Shown: positions 1-7,877 of the stretch, piece after piece
How the letters are laid out: each line of letters begins with the position of its first letter
Position numbering within the stretch: the stretch's first letter is position 1
Assembly (NCBI RefSeq): GCF_024703995.1
Contig: NZ_JAMXQV010000001.1
Location: 186,001-250,000 of the forward strand
Source of the DNA: Amycolatopsis iheyensis
Lineage (GTDB): Bacteria; Actinomycetota; Actinomycetes; Mycobacteriales; Pseudonocardiaceae
Length of the DNA: 64,000 bases
Reading direction: 5' to 3'
The notes under the pieces: model-generated
What the model was told of the DNA's origin: nothing
The model's database searches: none
Seen by the model: the letters and a program-made list of their open reading frames with translations, nothing else
Translations under genes and position numbers: made by a program

Positions 1-832
1 ACTCGGCGATGGTGTCCAGCACCAGGTCGTAGCCGGTTTCCCCGAGCTCGCGCAGCATGCCGGCGAACGTCGGGAAGCCGCTGGTCATCGCGGCGAGCGC
101 GGGGCCCTGGCGGTCCATCCAGTCGTCTTCGGACAGCCCGGACGACGCCAGGGCGCTCTGCTCGCGTTCCAGGTGGCTCGCCAGCCCCTGGAGGTGGCTG
201 AAGAACACCACGTGCAGGTCGCAGAGGGTGGCCGCGTCGACGTCGAGCTGGGCCAGCGCCGACAGCGCCCGCTCGCCGTGGGCGGCTAGGTTCCGCAACG
301 GCAGCGGCCGCGTGATCGGGGTGAGCTGGGCCAGCCAGGGGTGCCGCCGGAAGAGGCTCCACAGCGTGCGGCCGACGAGCAGCAGCTGGTCGCGCCAGTC
401 CGGGGGCAGTTCGGCCGGGTAGCCGCGTTCGCCGTAGGCCGCGTCGGCCATCAGCAGCACGAGCTCGTCCCGGCCGCTCACGTACTTGTACGGCGCCATG
501 GCGGCGACGCCGAGGCGAGCCGCGACGCCACGCATGGACAACGCGGCCAGCCCTTCGGCGTCGGCGATGCCGATCGCGGTGCGCACGATCCGGTCGCGGG
601 TCAGGCCCCGCCGGCCGCCGCGCCGCTCCCGGCTCGCGACGACCGTGCCCGAGCGTGGCTCCGCGCGCACCAGCCCCTCCTGGCTCAGCAGGGTCAACGC
701 CTTGGCCGCGGTCGCCATCGCGACACCGTGGTCGGCCGCGAGCCGCCGGGTCGAGGGCACCCGGGCGCCCGGCGGCAGCTCCCCACGCGTGATCCGGCCG
801 CGCAGCTCTTCGGCGATGACCACGTACTTCAC
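1..832 (-). CDS. GntR-type regulator with TetR-like C-terminal domain (3' end cut by the window)
   Basis: Reading the minus strand from a GTG at 832 gives an N-terminal winged helix of the GntR family (residues about 1-70, with the typical ELPPGARVPSTRRLAADHGV pattern). A second segment (about 80-130) resembles a TetR helix-turn-helix (LSMRGVAARLGVAAMAPYKY), and a helical TetR_C-like domain follows to the window edge. The start is supported by AGGAG 5 nt upstream. This GntR/TetR fusion is common in actinomycetes and usually represses an adjacent oxidoreductase. Here it is divergent from an FAD monooxygenase, and a palindrome lies between them. About 277 codons are present and the stop codon is outside the window. 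The ligand is unknown. Confidence 0.85.
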   Translation of the reverse strand, partial: MKYVVIAEELRGRITRGELPPGARVPSTRRLAADHGVAMATAAKALTLLSQEGLVRAEPRSGTVVASRERRGGRRGLTRDRIVRTAIGIADAEGLAALSMRGVAARLGVAAMAPYKYVSGRDELVLLMADAAYGERGYPAELPPDWRDQLLLVGRTLWSLFRRHPWLAQLTPITRPLPLRNLAAHGERALSALAQLDVDAATLCDLHVVFFSHLQGLASHLEREQSALASSGLSEDDWMDRQGPALAAMTSGFPTFAGMLRELGETGYDLVLDTIAE

Positions 833-845
833 GACGTCTCCTGAC

Positions 846-876
846 CTAGTACAGCCAGCGATCTGTGCTAGTACAG
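846..876. promoter_or_regulatory. Probable operator of the GntR/TetR regulator
   Basis: CTAGTACAG occurs twice as a direct repeat, at 846-854 and 868-876. The second copy is part of a near-perfect 14-bp palindrome, CTGTGCTAGTACAG (863-876, one mismatched pair). It sits in the short divergent interval between the regulator (start 832) and the monooxygenase (start 941). GntR-family operators are often palindromes centred on a GTAC or TAGTAC core. Binding is inferred. Confidence 0.55.
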
Positions 877-940
877 AGTTGGCTTCCGAACTGCGGTGAC
901 TCCACTGTGGTGCGCACAAGCGTACGACTCTGGAGGGCAC

Positions 941-2029
941 ATGCGAAACGTCCTGATCTCCGGCGCGGGTGTCGCCGGCGGCACCCTGGCCTGGTTCCTG
1001 GCGCGCGACGGCTGGACGGTGACCGTGGTGGAGCGCGCGCCCGGCCCGCGCACCGGCGGCCAGGCGATCGACGTGCGCGGCGCCGCGCTCGACGTCGTCG
1101 ACGCGATGGGCCTCGGCGACCGGCTGCGCGCGCTGCGCACCCGGATGCGGGGGATGTCCGTGGTGGACGGGACCGGGCAGGAGCTGTTCCGGTCCGAGGA
1201 GTTCACCTACAGCAGCGGACGGCTCGACAGCGCCGACTTCGAGCTGCTGCGCGACGACGTCGTCGCGATCCTGCACGAGGCGGCCGACGTCGAGTACGTC
1301 TTCGGCGACGCCGTCACGGCGTTGGCCGAAGAGCGCCGTGGCGTGCGCGTCGAGTTCGAACGCGGCAGCTTCCGGACGTTCGACCTGGTCATCGGCGCCG
1401 ACGGCCTGCACTCGGCCGTGCGGCGGCTGGCCTTCGGGCCGGAGGAGCGGTTCAGCACGCACCTCGGGCAGTACCTGGCGGTCTTCCCGACGGCCAACTT
1501 CCTCGGCCTCGAGGACTGGCAGGTGTGGTTCCGGAACGAGGAAACCGGCGGCGCGGTCTACCCGGTGCGGGACAACACCGAGCTGCGCGTGACCCTCGGC
1601 TTCGGCTCGGAGCCGCTGCCGCGGCTGACCGTGGCGGAGCAGAAGCGGCTGATCGCGTCCCGGCTGGCGGGCGTGGGCTGGGAGGTCCCGAAGCTGCTGG
1701 CGGCGATGACCGAGGCGGAGGTCTTCTACTTCGACGCGATGGCGCAGATCCACCTGGACCGGTGGTCGGCCGGACGCGTGGCGCTGGTCGGCGACGCGGG
1801 TTACTGCGCGTCGGCGTTGTCCGGCCAGGGGACGAGCCTGGCGCTGGTCGGCGCGTATGTCTTGGCGCAGGAGCTGGGGCGCTCAGAGTACGAGGAGGCG
1901 TTCGCGGCTTACGAACGGCGGATGCGGCCGTTCGTCGAGCTGAACCAGGCCTTGGCGACGGAGAACCCGACGGGTGGTCCGGCGGAGGAGTCGGTGGAGC
2001 GGGCGAAGAACGCCATCGACCTCAGCTGA
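941..2029 (+). CDS. FAD-dependent monooxygenase (PHBH-like aromatic hydroxylase family)
   Basis: This 362-residue flavoprotein starts with the Rossmann GxGxxG dinucleotide-binding motif (ISGAGVAGG, residues 6-14). It carries the DG motif GADGLHSAVRR near residue 155 and the second FAD motif VGDAGYCASALSGQGTSLAL near residue 285. These three motifs define class A flavin monooxygenases, which hydroxylate or oxidise small aromatic or polyketide substrates with NAD(P)H and O2. I use the ATG at 941 because GGAGG lies just upstream. An in-frame ATG/GTG-type extension back to 896 has no comparable site. The gene is divergent from a GntR/TetR regulator that probably controls it. The substrate cannot be told from sequence. 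Its last 31 codons are duplicated downstream at 2137-2232. Confidence 0.9.
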   Translation: MRNVLISGAGVAGGTLAWFLARDGWTVTVVERAPGPRTGGQAIDVRGAALDVVDAMGLGDRLRALRTRMRGMSVVDGTGQELFRSEEFTYSSGRLDSADFELLRDDVVAILHEAADVEYVFGDAVTALAEERRGVRVEFERGSFRTFDLVIGADGLHSAVRRLAFGPEERFSTHLGQYLAVFPTANFLGLEDWQVWFRNEETGGAVYPVRDNTELRVTLGFGSEPLPRLTVAEQKRLIASRLAGVGWEVPKLLAAMTEAEVFYFDAMAQIHLDRWSAGRVALVGDAGYCASALSGQGTSLALVGAYVLAQELGRSEYEEAFAAYERRMRPFVELNQALATENPTGGPAEESVERAKNAIDLS

Positions 2030-2136
2030 AGGAGGTCGGCCAGGGTCCTCGGCGGGGAGGGGTGGCGGGGTCGGCGGGGGAAGAGCGCCGCCGGGCCTCG
2101 TCGAGGTAGCCGGCGAGGGGCGTGGCGGGCGGCTCG

Positions 2137-2232
2137 GTCGAGCTGAACCAGGCCCTGGCGACCGAGAACCCGGCAGGTGGTCCGGCGGAGGAGTCGGTGG
2201 AGCGGGCGAAGAACGCCATCGACCTCAGCTGA
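2137..2232 (+). pseudogene. Duplicated 3' tail of the upstream monooxygenase gene
   Basis: These 96 bp repeat positions 1934-2029 with 4 mismatches, ending in the same TGA. Read in the parental frame, it encodes the C-terminal tail with one Thr-to-Ala change; two other differences are synonymous. The 107 bp between the copies (2030-2136) are unrelated to the gene. The mostly synonymous divergence suggests the tail of a homologous second gene left by recombination or deletion, not a fresh tandem slip. The copy overlaps the last codons of the convergent hydrolase gene (stop at 2225). Confidence 0.7.
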
Positions 2233-3145
2233 GGAACCCCGCCAGCGCCGCCGACGTGCGGTCCGGCTCCTCGAGGTGGGGGAAGTGCCCGACGCCCGGC
2301 CAGATCTCCGGCTCGGCGTGCGGGCCCGCCCAGCGGGCCGACGACGCCGCCGTCTCGGGGAGGATGCAGGTGTCCTCAGCTCCGTGCAGCTGCAGCGTCG
2401 GGGCGGCGATCCGGCTGCCGACCGCTTCGGTGAACCGGCGGCCCTCGCCGCGGAACTGGGCGCGGAACGCCCAGCGGTAGTACTCGAGCGCGCTGTGCGC
2501 GACGCCGGGCACGAGCATCGCCTGCCGGAACGCCGCGGCGCTGTCGCCGAAGTCCGGAGTGGCTTGCCAGCGCGCGCCGGCCCAGGCGCCGAACAGGTCC
2601 TCGACTGCTTGGGCGTCGTCCTTCACGAGCCACTTCTCCGGCGCCATCGGCACCTGGAAGCGGAACAGGTGCCCGGCCGCGCGGCCCTGGCCGCGCCACG
2701 GGCGGGCCGCACCCGAGCGCAGTGCCAGCGGGTGGGCGGCGCCGATCGCCGTCACCGACGACACCAGCCGCGGGTGCAGGGCCGCGACCGTCCAGGCGAG
2801 CATCCCGCCCCACGCGTGCCCGACGAGGTGGGCGCGGCGCGCCCCGAGCGACTTGACCAGCCCGCCGACGTCCCCCGCGAGCGTCCACGCGTCGTAGCCG
2901 CGGGGCGGCTTGTCCGAGTCGCCGTAGCCGCGCAGGTCGACGGCGACCGCGCGGAACCCCGCGTCCGCCAGGGCACGCAGCTGGTGGTGCCAGGTCCACC
3001 AGAACTCGGCGAACCCGTGCAGTAGCACCACGACCGGGCCGTCGCCGAGCTCGGCGACGTGCAGCCGGATGCCGTTCGCGGACAGGTCGCGGTGGACCCA
3101 CGGGCCGTCGAGCCGGACGATCGACGGGTCGGGGGACGCGTGCAA
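2225..3145 (-). CDS. Alpha/beta hydrolase, EphE-like (nucleophile position altered)
   Basis: The 306-residue protein has the epoxide-hydrolase/haloalkane-dehalogenase type alpha/beta fold. The oxyanion-hole segment LLHGFAEFWW is at 41-50, VDLRGYGDSDKP is near 70-80, and the nucleophile elbow reads GHAWGG at 109-114. In characterised epoxide hydrolases the elbow is GHDWGG with a catalytic Asp; here that position is Ala111, so hydrolase chemistry is uncertain. The C-terminal HxxH-like segment GVGHFPHLEEP supplies the usual His. The start is a TTG at 3145, only 5 bp after the stop of the holin-like gene, so the two are co-transcribed. The same gene pair lies near acs in mycobacteria (Rv3669-Rv3670). 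Confidence 0.75.
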   Translation of the reverse strand: MHASPDPSIVRLDGPWVHRDLSANGIRLHVAELGDGPVVVLLHGFAEFWWTWHHQLRALADAGFRAVAVDLRGYGDSDKPPRGYDAWTLAGDVGGLVKSLGARRAHLVGHAWGGMLAWTVAALHPRLVSSVTAIGAAHPLALRSGAARPWRGQGRAAGHLFRFQVPMAPEKWLVKDDAQAVEDLFGAWAGARWQATPDFGDSAAAFRQAMLVPGVAHSALEYYRWAFRAQFRGEGRRFTEAVGSRIAAPTLQLHGAEDTCILPETAASSARWAGPHAEPEIWPGVGHFPHLEEPDRTSAALAGFLS

Positions 3146-3150
3146 CGACT

Positions 3151-3648
3151 TCAGTCGCGCGTGGTCAAGTCGGCTTCGGGCGCCTTCTGCGGCTTGAGCG
3201 CGGCGGCGGTCTCCTTGACGCTGGCGATGGTCCGCTCGGGCGCCTTGAACTTCTTCACCTTGCGGTAGCCGAGGAAGCCGGCCACGCCCGCGACGAGCAG
3301 CATCAGGACGAACACGATGCCGAACGCGCCCCAGCGGTGCAGCGGCCGGGCCCAGTCCGCGAGGCCTTCGGACAGGAAGAAAAAGAAGAAGAACGAGCTG
3401 TACAGCAGGACCGTCAGCGCGATCAGGAAGTAGACGGCCCCCTTGAGGCCCTTCTTCACCTCGCCGACCAGCTCGGACTTCGCCAGTTCCATCTCGGCCC
3501 GGACCAGGGTCGAGATGTGCTGGGTCGCGTCGCCGACGAGCCTGCCGATCGACTGGTCGCCCGGGACGTCGGTGTCGGAGGACAGCGGGAGGTAAGGCAC
3601 GGCCCCCACGCCGTCGGGGCCGGTGCGTTCGTGTTTGGGGCTGCTCAC
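3151..3648 (-). CDS. Holin-like small membrane protein (phage holin family 3_6 / Rv3669-like)
   Basis: The protein has 165 residues: a hydrophilic N-terminus with an amphipathic helix (IGRLVGDATQHISTLVRAEM), two adjacent transmembrane segments (about 75-95 and 105-130, including a run of phenylalanines), and a basic C-terminal tail. This matches the actinobacterial 'phage holin family' proteins that sit beside an EphE-like hydrolase. They are not lysis genes in this setting, and their role in the membrane is unknown. The gene is first in a two-gene unit with the downstream hydrolase. Confidence 0.75.
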   Translation of the reverse strand: MSSPKHERTGPDGVGAVPYLPLSSDTDVPGDQSIGRLVGDATQHISTLVRAEMELAKSELVGEVKKGLKGAVYFLIALTVLLYSSFFFFFFLSEGLADWARPLHRWGAFGIVFVLMLLVAGVAGFLGYRKVKKFKAPERTIASVKETAAALKPQKAPEADLTTRD

Positions 3649-3690
3649 CGGGTCATCGTGCCATGTGTCCGGAAACCGGGCGCGGCGGAC

Positions 3691-4878
3691 TCACAGTGTG
3701 TCGGAGATTTCGGCGTGTACTCGGTTACGGCGGAGTAGCAAGCCTGCCGCCAGCAGGGACGCCGCCGCGGACGCGATCAACACCGCGGCCTTCGCCAGCT
3801 CGCTCGCCTCCGCCGGCAACGCCAGCTCCGTGATCAGCAGGCTGACCGTGAACCCGACCCCACCGAGCACGGACAACGCGGCCATGTCCCGCCAGCCCAT
3901 CCCGCGGGGTTTCTCGGCCACGCGCAGCTTCACCGCGAGCAGGCTCGCGCCGAGGATGCCGACGACCTTGCCGACGAGCAGCCCCGCCAGCACGGCCAGC
4001 GGCAACGCCGTCGTGAAGACCGCGCCCAGCGCGTCGCCGTTGACCGAGATCCCGGCGGCGAACAACGCGAACACCGGCACGGCCACCGCGGCCGACCACG
4101 GCTGCAGCCGGTGCTCGAGCCGCAGGGCCGGCGCCTCGGCCTCGCCCGCGTCGGGGCGGACGCGGGTGAGCAGGCCGAGCGCGACGCCGGCGATGGTCGC
4201 GTGGACGCCCGCCGAGTGCACCGCGACCCAGGTGACCAGGGCCAACGGCACGTACAGCCACGGCGTCCGGACCCGCTTGTGCTGCAGGAAGGCGTACAGC
4301 GCGAGGGCCGCGATCGCGACGGCCACCGCGACCAGGTCGAACCCGGTCGTGAAGACGACGGCGATGACGACGATCGCGCCGAGGTCGTCGACCACGGCCA
4401 GCGACAGCAGGAACACCCGGGCGCTCGAGGGCAGGTTCGACGCGGTCAGCGCGAGCACGCCGAGCGCGAACGCGATGTCGGTGGCCACCGGGATCGCCCA
4501 GGCCCGCTCGATCCCCGGCGTCCCCCAGCCGACGCCCAGTGCGATCAGCGCGGGCACGACCATGCCGCCGATCGCGGCCACGACCGGCAGGATCGCCTGC
4601 TTGAACCGGGACAGCTCGCCGATGACCAGCTCACGCTTGAGCTCCAGGCCGGCGACGAAGAAGAACAGGGCGAGGAGGCCGTCCTTCGCCCAGTCGCCGA
4701 GGGTCAGGTTCAGGTGCAGGAACTCCGGGCCGAGCCGGAAGTCGCGCAGCGCGTGGTAGCTGTCGCGCAAGGGTGAGTTGGCCCAGATCAGGGCGACCGC
4801 GGTGGCGGCGAGCAGGATGAGGCCGCCGGTGGTTTCGGTGCGCAGGTAACGCGCGAACTCGGTCAACGGGCGGGACAC
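3691..4878 (-). CDS. nhaA: Na+/H+ antiporter NhaA
   Basis: This 395-residue integral membrane protein has about 11-12 hydrophobic segments. NhaA signatures are present: FFFVAGLELKRELVIGEL (about 72-89), VATDIAFALG with Asp134, and the paired aspartates VVDDLGAI at 164-165. These correspond to the ion-binding Asp133/163/164 of E. coli NhaA. It exchanges external H+ for cytoplasmic Na+ or Li+ and supports pH and salt homeostasis. The start is a GTG at 4878 with GGAG upstream. It is divergent from the peptide transporter and convergent with nothing, ending 42 bp upstream of the holin-like gene on the same strand. Confidence 0.93.
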   Translation of the reverse strand: MSRPLTEFARYLRTETTGGLILLAATAVALIWANSPLRDSYHALRDFRLGPEFLHLNLTLGDWAKDGLLALFFFVAGLELKRELVIGELSRFKQAILPVVAAIGGMVVPALIALGVGWGTPGIERAWAIPVATDIAFALGVLALTASNLPSSARVFLLSLAVVDDLGAIVVIAVVFTTGFDLVAVAVAIAALALYAFLQHKRVRTPWLYVPLALVTWVAVHSAGVHATIAGVALGLLTRVRPDAGEAEAPALRLEHRLQPWSAAVAVPVFALFAAGISVNGDALGAVFTTALPLAVLAGLLVGKVVGILGASLLAVKLRVAEKPRGMGWRDMAALSVLGGVGFTVSLLITELALPAEASELAKAAVLIASAAASLLAAGLLLRRNRVHAEISDTL

Positions 4879-4991
4879 GGGCGGCTCCTGGGGTCGATGG
4901 TCACTGTTGCCGACCAGACTTCCCGGCGCACCTTGACGTTATTTTAATCCCTCTTTGTCACGGACCGTTATGGCCGCCGCCACACGGGGTA

Positions 4992-5024
4992 CCGGTGGTG
5001 ATTCACCGGCGACCCCTCCTAACA
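4992..5024 (+). promoter_or_regulatory. Putative promoter and palindrome upstream of the peptide transporter
   Basis: TAACAT (5019-5024) matches the actinobacterial -10 pattern TANNNT. The palindrome CCGGTG-GTGATT-CACCGG (4992-5009) overlaps the place where the -35 would lie, a usual position for a repressor site. This is inferred only from pattern and spacing. Confidence 0.3.
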
Positions 5025-5066
5025 TGCCAAGCGACAACGAAGTCCGAGACAAAGGAAGACAGAGTT

Positions 5067-6524
5067 GTGAGCACCTCTACCGAGGTCCAGCAGGACACGA
5101 GGTTCTTCGGGCACCCACGAGGGCTGGCGAACCTCTTCGGCGTCGAGATGTGGGAGCGCTTCTCCTTCTACGGGATGCTCGGCATCCTCCCCATCTACCT
5201 CTACTACAAGGTCGAACAGGGTGGCCTGGGCCTGGCCCAGGAGTCCGCACTCGGCATCGTCGGCGCGTACGGCGGGCTGGTGTACCTCTCCGCCGTCATC
5301 GGGGCGTGGGTGGCCGACCGGCTGCTCGGCTCGGAACGGACGTTGTTCTACAGCGCCGTGCTGATCATGATCGGCCACATCAGCCTGGCGCTGCTGCCGG
5401 GCCTGGCCGGGATCGGCGTCGGCCTGGTCTGCGTCGCGGTCGGCAGTGGTGGGCTGAAGTCCAACGCGACGGCGATCGTCGGCACCCTCTACGCCGAGGG
5501 CGACGAGCGACGCGACGCCGGCTTCACGATCTTCTACATGGGCGTCAACCTCGGCGGGTTCGTCGGGCCGCTGCTGACCGGCCTCGCCCAGACCGAGGTC
5601 GGCTTCCACCTCGGCTTCGGCCTCGCCGCGATCGGCATGGCGCTCGGCCTGATCCAGTACACGCTCGGCCGCAAGAACCTCGGCGAGAAGGCCAAGGAGA
5701 TCCCGAACCCGCTGCCGTCGTCGCGTCGGCTGCTCGCGGTCGGGGGCGCCGTCGTGCTGGTCGCCGCGATCGTCGCGCTGGTGCTGACCGGCGTGGTCAA
5801 CCCGAACAACCTCGCCGACGTCGTCGTGTGGGTGGTCGGGGTGATCTCGGTGGTCTACTTCCTCGTCATCCTGACCAGCCGCAAGATCACCGGCGACGAG
5901 CGCAGCCGGGTGTTCTCGTTCATCCCGATGTTCATCGCCAGCGCGGTGTTCTTCTCGCTGTACCAGCAGCAGTTCACGGTCGTCGCGGCCTACACCGACC
6001 AGCGGCTGAACCGGAGCCTGTTCGGCTGGGAGATGCCGGTGTCCTGGGTCAACTCGATCAACCCGGTGTTCATCATCGTGTTCGCGCCGATCATCGCGGC
6101 GCTGTGGACGAAGCTGGGCGAGCGTCAGCCGTCGACGCCGATGAAGTTCGTCCTCGGCACGGTGCTCATGGGCGCGGCGTTCCTGCTGTTCCTGCCGATG
6201 GTGGGCAGCGGGCAGAACGCCAGTCCGTTGCTCGCGCTGGTCGGCATCCTGTTCGTCTTCACGATCGCCGAGCTCTGCCTGTCCCCGGTCGGGCTTTCGC
6301 TGTCGACGAAGCTCGCGCCGGAGGCGTTCCGGACGCAGATGGTCGCGCTGAACTTCCTGTCGATCTCGTTCGGCACGGCGATGTCCGGCAAGCTCGCCGA
6401 GTACTACTCGGTCGACGACGAAGCGCCGTACTTCAGCACGGTCGGCGGGGTCGCCATCGCGGTCGGCATCCTGCTGTTCCTGGCCATCCCCTTCATCCGC
6501 AAGCTGATGAAGGGCGTGCACTAG
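5067..6524 (+). CDS. POT/PTR family proton-coupled oligopeptide transporter
   Basis: This 485-residue major facilitator protein imports di- and tripeptides with protons. The ExxERFxYYG-type motif is near residue 28 (EMWERFSFYGML), and the PTR2 signature FYMGVNLGGFVGPL is near residue 157. About 12-14 transmembrane helices are visible. I place the start at the GTG at 5067, where GGAAG lies about 9 nt upstream; an upstream ATG at 4995 would add 24 residues that look like leader DNA. Its stop abuts the stop of the convergent VIT1-type gene with no gap. Confidence 0.88.
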   Translation: MSTSTEVQQDTRFFGHPRGLANLFGVEMWERFSFYGMLGILPIYLYYKVEQGGLGLAQESALGIVGAYGGLVYLSAVIGAWVADRLLGSERTLFYSAVLIMIGHISLALLPGLAGIGVGLVCVAVGSGGLKSNATAIVGTLYAEGDERRDAGFTIFYMGVNLGGFVGPLLTGLAQTEVGFHLGFGLAAIGMALGLIQYTLGRKNLGEKAKEIPNPLPSSRRLLAVGGAVVLVAAIVALVLTGVVNPNNLADVVVWVVGVISVVYFLVILTSRKITGDERSRVFSFIPMFIASAVFFSLYQQQFTVVAAYTDQRLNRSLFGWEMPVSWVNSINPVFIIVFAPIIAALWTKLGERQPSTPMKFVLGTVLMGAAFLLFLPMVGSGQNASPLLALVGILFVFTIAELCLSPVGLSLSTKLAPEAFRTQMVALNFLSISFGTAMSGKLAEYYSVDDEAPYFSTVGGVAIAVGILLFLAIPFIRKLMKGVH

Positions 6525-7253
6525 CTAGCCGACGGTGACGCCGAAGAGCACACCGACGAAGTAGGTCACGACCATGGTGAGGGCGCCGACCCCGACGTTC
6601 CGGAGGATCGCGCGCCCCACCTTGGCGTCCCCGAGCCGGGCACTGAGCCACCCGGTGAGCGTCAGGCCGACGACGACCGCGGCCGCGCACGCCCACACGC
6701 GCAGGGAGACGCCGGCCCAGGCGATCGAGAGGATCGGCAGCAACGCGCCGACCGAGAACGCGATCAGCGACGCCCACGCGGCCTGCCACGGGCTGGTCAG
6801 GTTGTCCGGGTCGATGCCGAGCTCGGCCTCCGCGTGCGCCTGCAGCGCGTCCTTTTCGGTCAGCTCGCGGGCGACCTGACCGGCGAGCTCGGGCGAAAGC
6901 CCTTTCTCCTCGTAGATCCCGGCGAGCTCGCGCTCCTCGGCCTCCGGCATCGTCTTGAGCTCCTGCTTTTCCAGCCGGAGCAAGGCCTGTTCGGTGTCGC
7001 GCTGGGTGCTGACCGAGACGTATTCCCCGCCGGCCATGGAAAAGGCGCCGGCGACGAGCCCGGCGATTCCGGCGGTGAGGATCGTCGTGCTTTCGGTGGT
7101 GGCGCCGGCGACCCCGACGACGATGCCGGCGACGGACACGATCCCGTCGTTGGCCCCGAGAACCCCGGCCCGCAGCCAGTTCAGCTTGCCGCCCACGTCC
7201 TGGTGCGGTTCGTGGGTGTGGCCCACGGCGTCACCGTCAATCGTTTCGGTCAC
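6525..7253 (-). CDS. VIT1/CCC1 family Fe2+/Mn2+ transporter
   Basis: The 242-residue protein has five hydrophobic segments. The family hallmark GANDGIVSVAGIVVGVAGA is near residues 33-51, followed by GGEYVSVSTQRDTE and a central hydrophilic, Glu-rich helical region (about 85-145) that binds metal in plant VIT1. The family moves ferrous iron or manganese out of the cytoplasm, usually for detoxification. The start is GTG at 7253. A possible IdeR/DmdR iron box lies 66 bp upstream. The gene is convergent with the peptide transporter. Confidence 0.88.
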   Translation of the reverse strand: MTETIDGDAVGHTHEPHQDVGGKLNWLRAGVLGANDGIVSVAGIVVGVAGATTESTTILTAGIAGLVAGAFSMAGGEYVSVSTQRDTEQALLRLEKQELKTMPEAEERELAGIYEEKGLSPELAGQVARELTEKDALQAHAEAELGIDPDNLTSPWQAAWASLIAFSVGALLPILSIAWAGVSLRVWACAAAVVVGLTLTGWLSARLGDAKVGRAILRNVGVGALTMVVTYFVGVLFGVTVG

Positions 7254-7318
7254 CCGACAAGTGAAACACGAACGGAGAATCGTGGCGAGACTTATTCTTT
7301 TTGTCAGGTACGCCTAAT

Positions 7319-7337
7319 TAACGCCTGCCTTACCTAA
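7319..7337 (-). promoter_or_regulatory. Candidate IdeR/DmdR iron box
   Basis: On the minus strand this reads TTAGGTAAGGCAGGCGTTA, matching 13 of 19 positions of the IdeR/DmdR consensus; the TTAGGTNAGGC half is intact. It lies 66 bp upstream of the iron/manganese exporter gene, as expected for iron-dependent control. A second, weaker match overlaps at 7304-7322. No binding data can be drawn from sequence alone. Confidence 0.45.
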
Positions 7338-7382
7338 GCCGTCCTGTGTGGACTCTCAGCCGGCATGGGTCATCATGGCGGT

Positions 7383-7724
7383 ATGGAGGAACAGGTGTGG
7401 CAGCCGCTGGTGACGGTGGAGGGCCTCCCGCTGACGGGTGGCGAAGGCCGCTTCCGGCTGCTGGAGACGGCGTCGAGCGGCCTGGCGTATTTGATCCACT
7501 ACCCGGCGGGCGTGGCCTCGCCGCCGCACGCCCACGACCACGACTCGATCGTGTACGTCCTCTCGGGTCGGCTGCGCGGCGCGGTGGACGGCGTCGAGTC
7601 GGAGCTGGCGCCGGGGGATTCGGTGCTGCACCCGAAAGGGGTCGAGCACCACGTGGAGGCGCTGACGGACTCCATGTGGGTGGAGTTCAAGTCCCCGCTG
7701 CCGCAGCGGCCCCCGATAGCGTGA
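7383..7724 (+). CDS. Small single-domain cupin protein
   Basis: The protein has about 113 residues and one conserved cupin barrel. Motif 1 contains the metal-binding HAHDHDSIVYVLSGRL segment and motif 2 the PGDSVLHPKGVEHHVEA segment, so the usual His/Glu metal ligands are present. Such proteins bind a metal and may be small dioxygenases, isomerases or sensors; the specific role is unknown. An in-frame ATG at 7365 would add MGHHGG; neither start has a strong ribosome-binding site. Confidence 0.75.
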   Translation: MEEQVWQPLVTVEGLPLTGGEGRFRLLETASSGLAYLIHYPAGVASPPHAHDHDSIVYVLSGRLRGAVDGVESELAPGDSVLHPKGVEHHVEALTDSMWVEFKSPLPQRPPIA

Positions 7725-7725
7725 A

Positions 7726-7810
7726 GCGCCCCAATGTGGCCTTCGGTGCGTCAGACGCACCGAAGGCCACATTGGGTGCGTCAGACGCAACCAAGGCCAC
7801 ATTGGGGCGC
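7726..7810. repeat. Short palindromic intergenic repeat element
   Basis: The element starts right after the cupin stop codon. A perfect inverted repeat has 23-bp arms, 7730-7752 and 7754-7776, with a 1-nt centre. The right half is then repeated in tandem (about 30 bp, to 7806) with a few changes. The outer ends form another inverted pair, GCGCCCCAATGTGGCC (7726-7741) and GGCCACATTGGGGCGC (7795-7810). I recall related CCAATGTGGC...GCCACATTGG elements dispersed in Amycolatopsis genomes, but could not check. It could act as a terminator between the convergent cupin and DUF6319-like genes, or be a small mobile or repetitive palindrome. Confidence 0.75.
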
Positions 7811-7830
7811 TCGGGCGTGAAAAGCGGAAA

Positions 7831-7860
7831 CGCCCGGCCCCGCCGACGCGGAACCGGGCG
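7831..7860 (-). terminator. Hairpin terminator of the AT-hook protein gene
   Basis: CGCCCGG (7831-7837) pairs with CCGGGCG (7854-7860), with extra pairing inside. It lies just downstream of the minus-strand gene ending at 7878. No T-run follows, as is usual in actinomycetes. Confidence 0.5.
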
Positions 7861-7877
7861 CCTCCCGGAGTGAAGCC

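Noticed and set aside
7304..7322. Second iron-box-like match
   Set aside because: Only about 11 of 19 positions fit and the half-sites are wrongly spaced.
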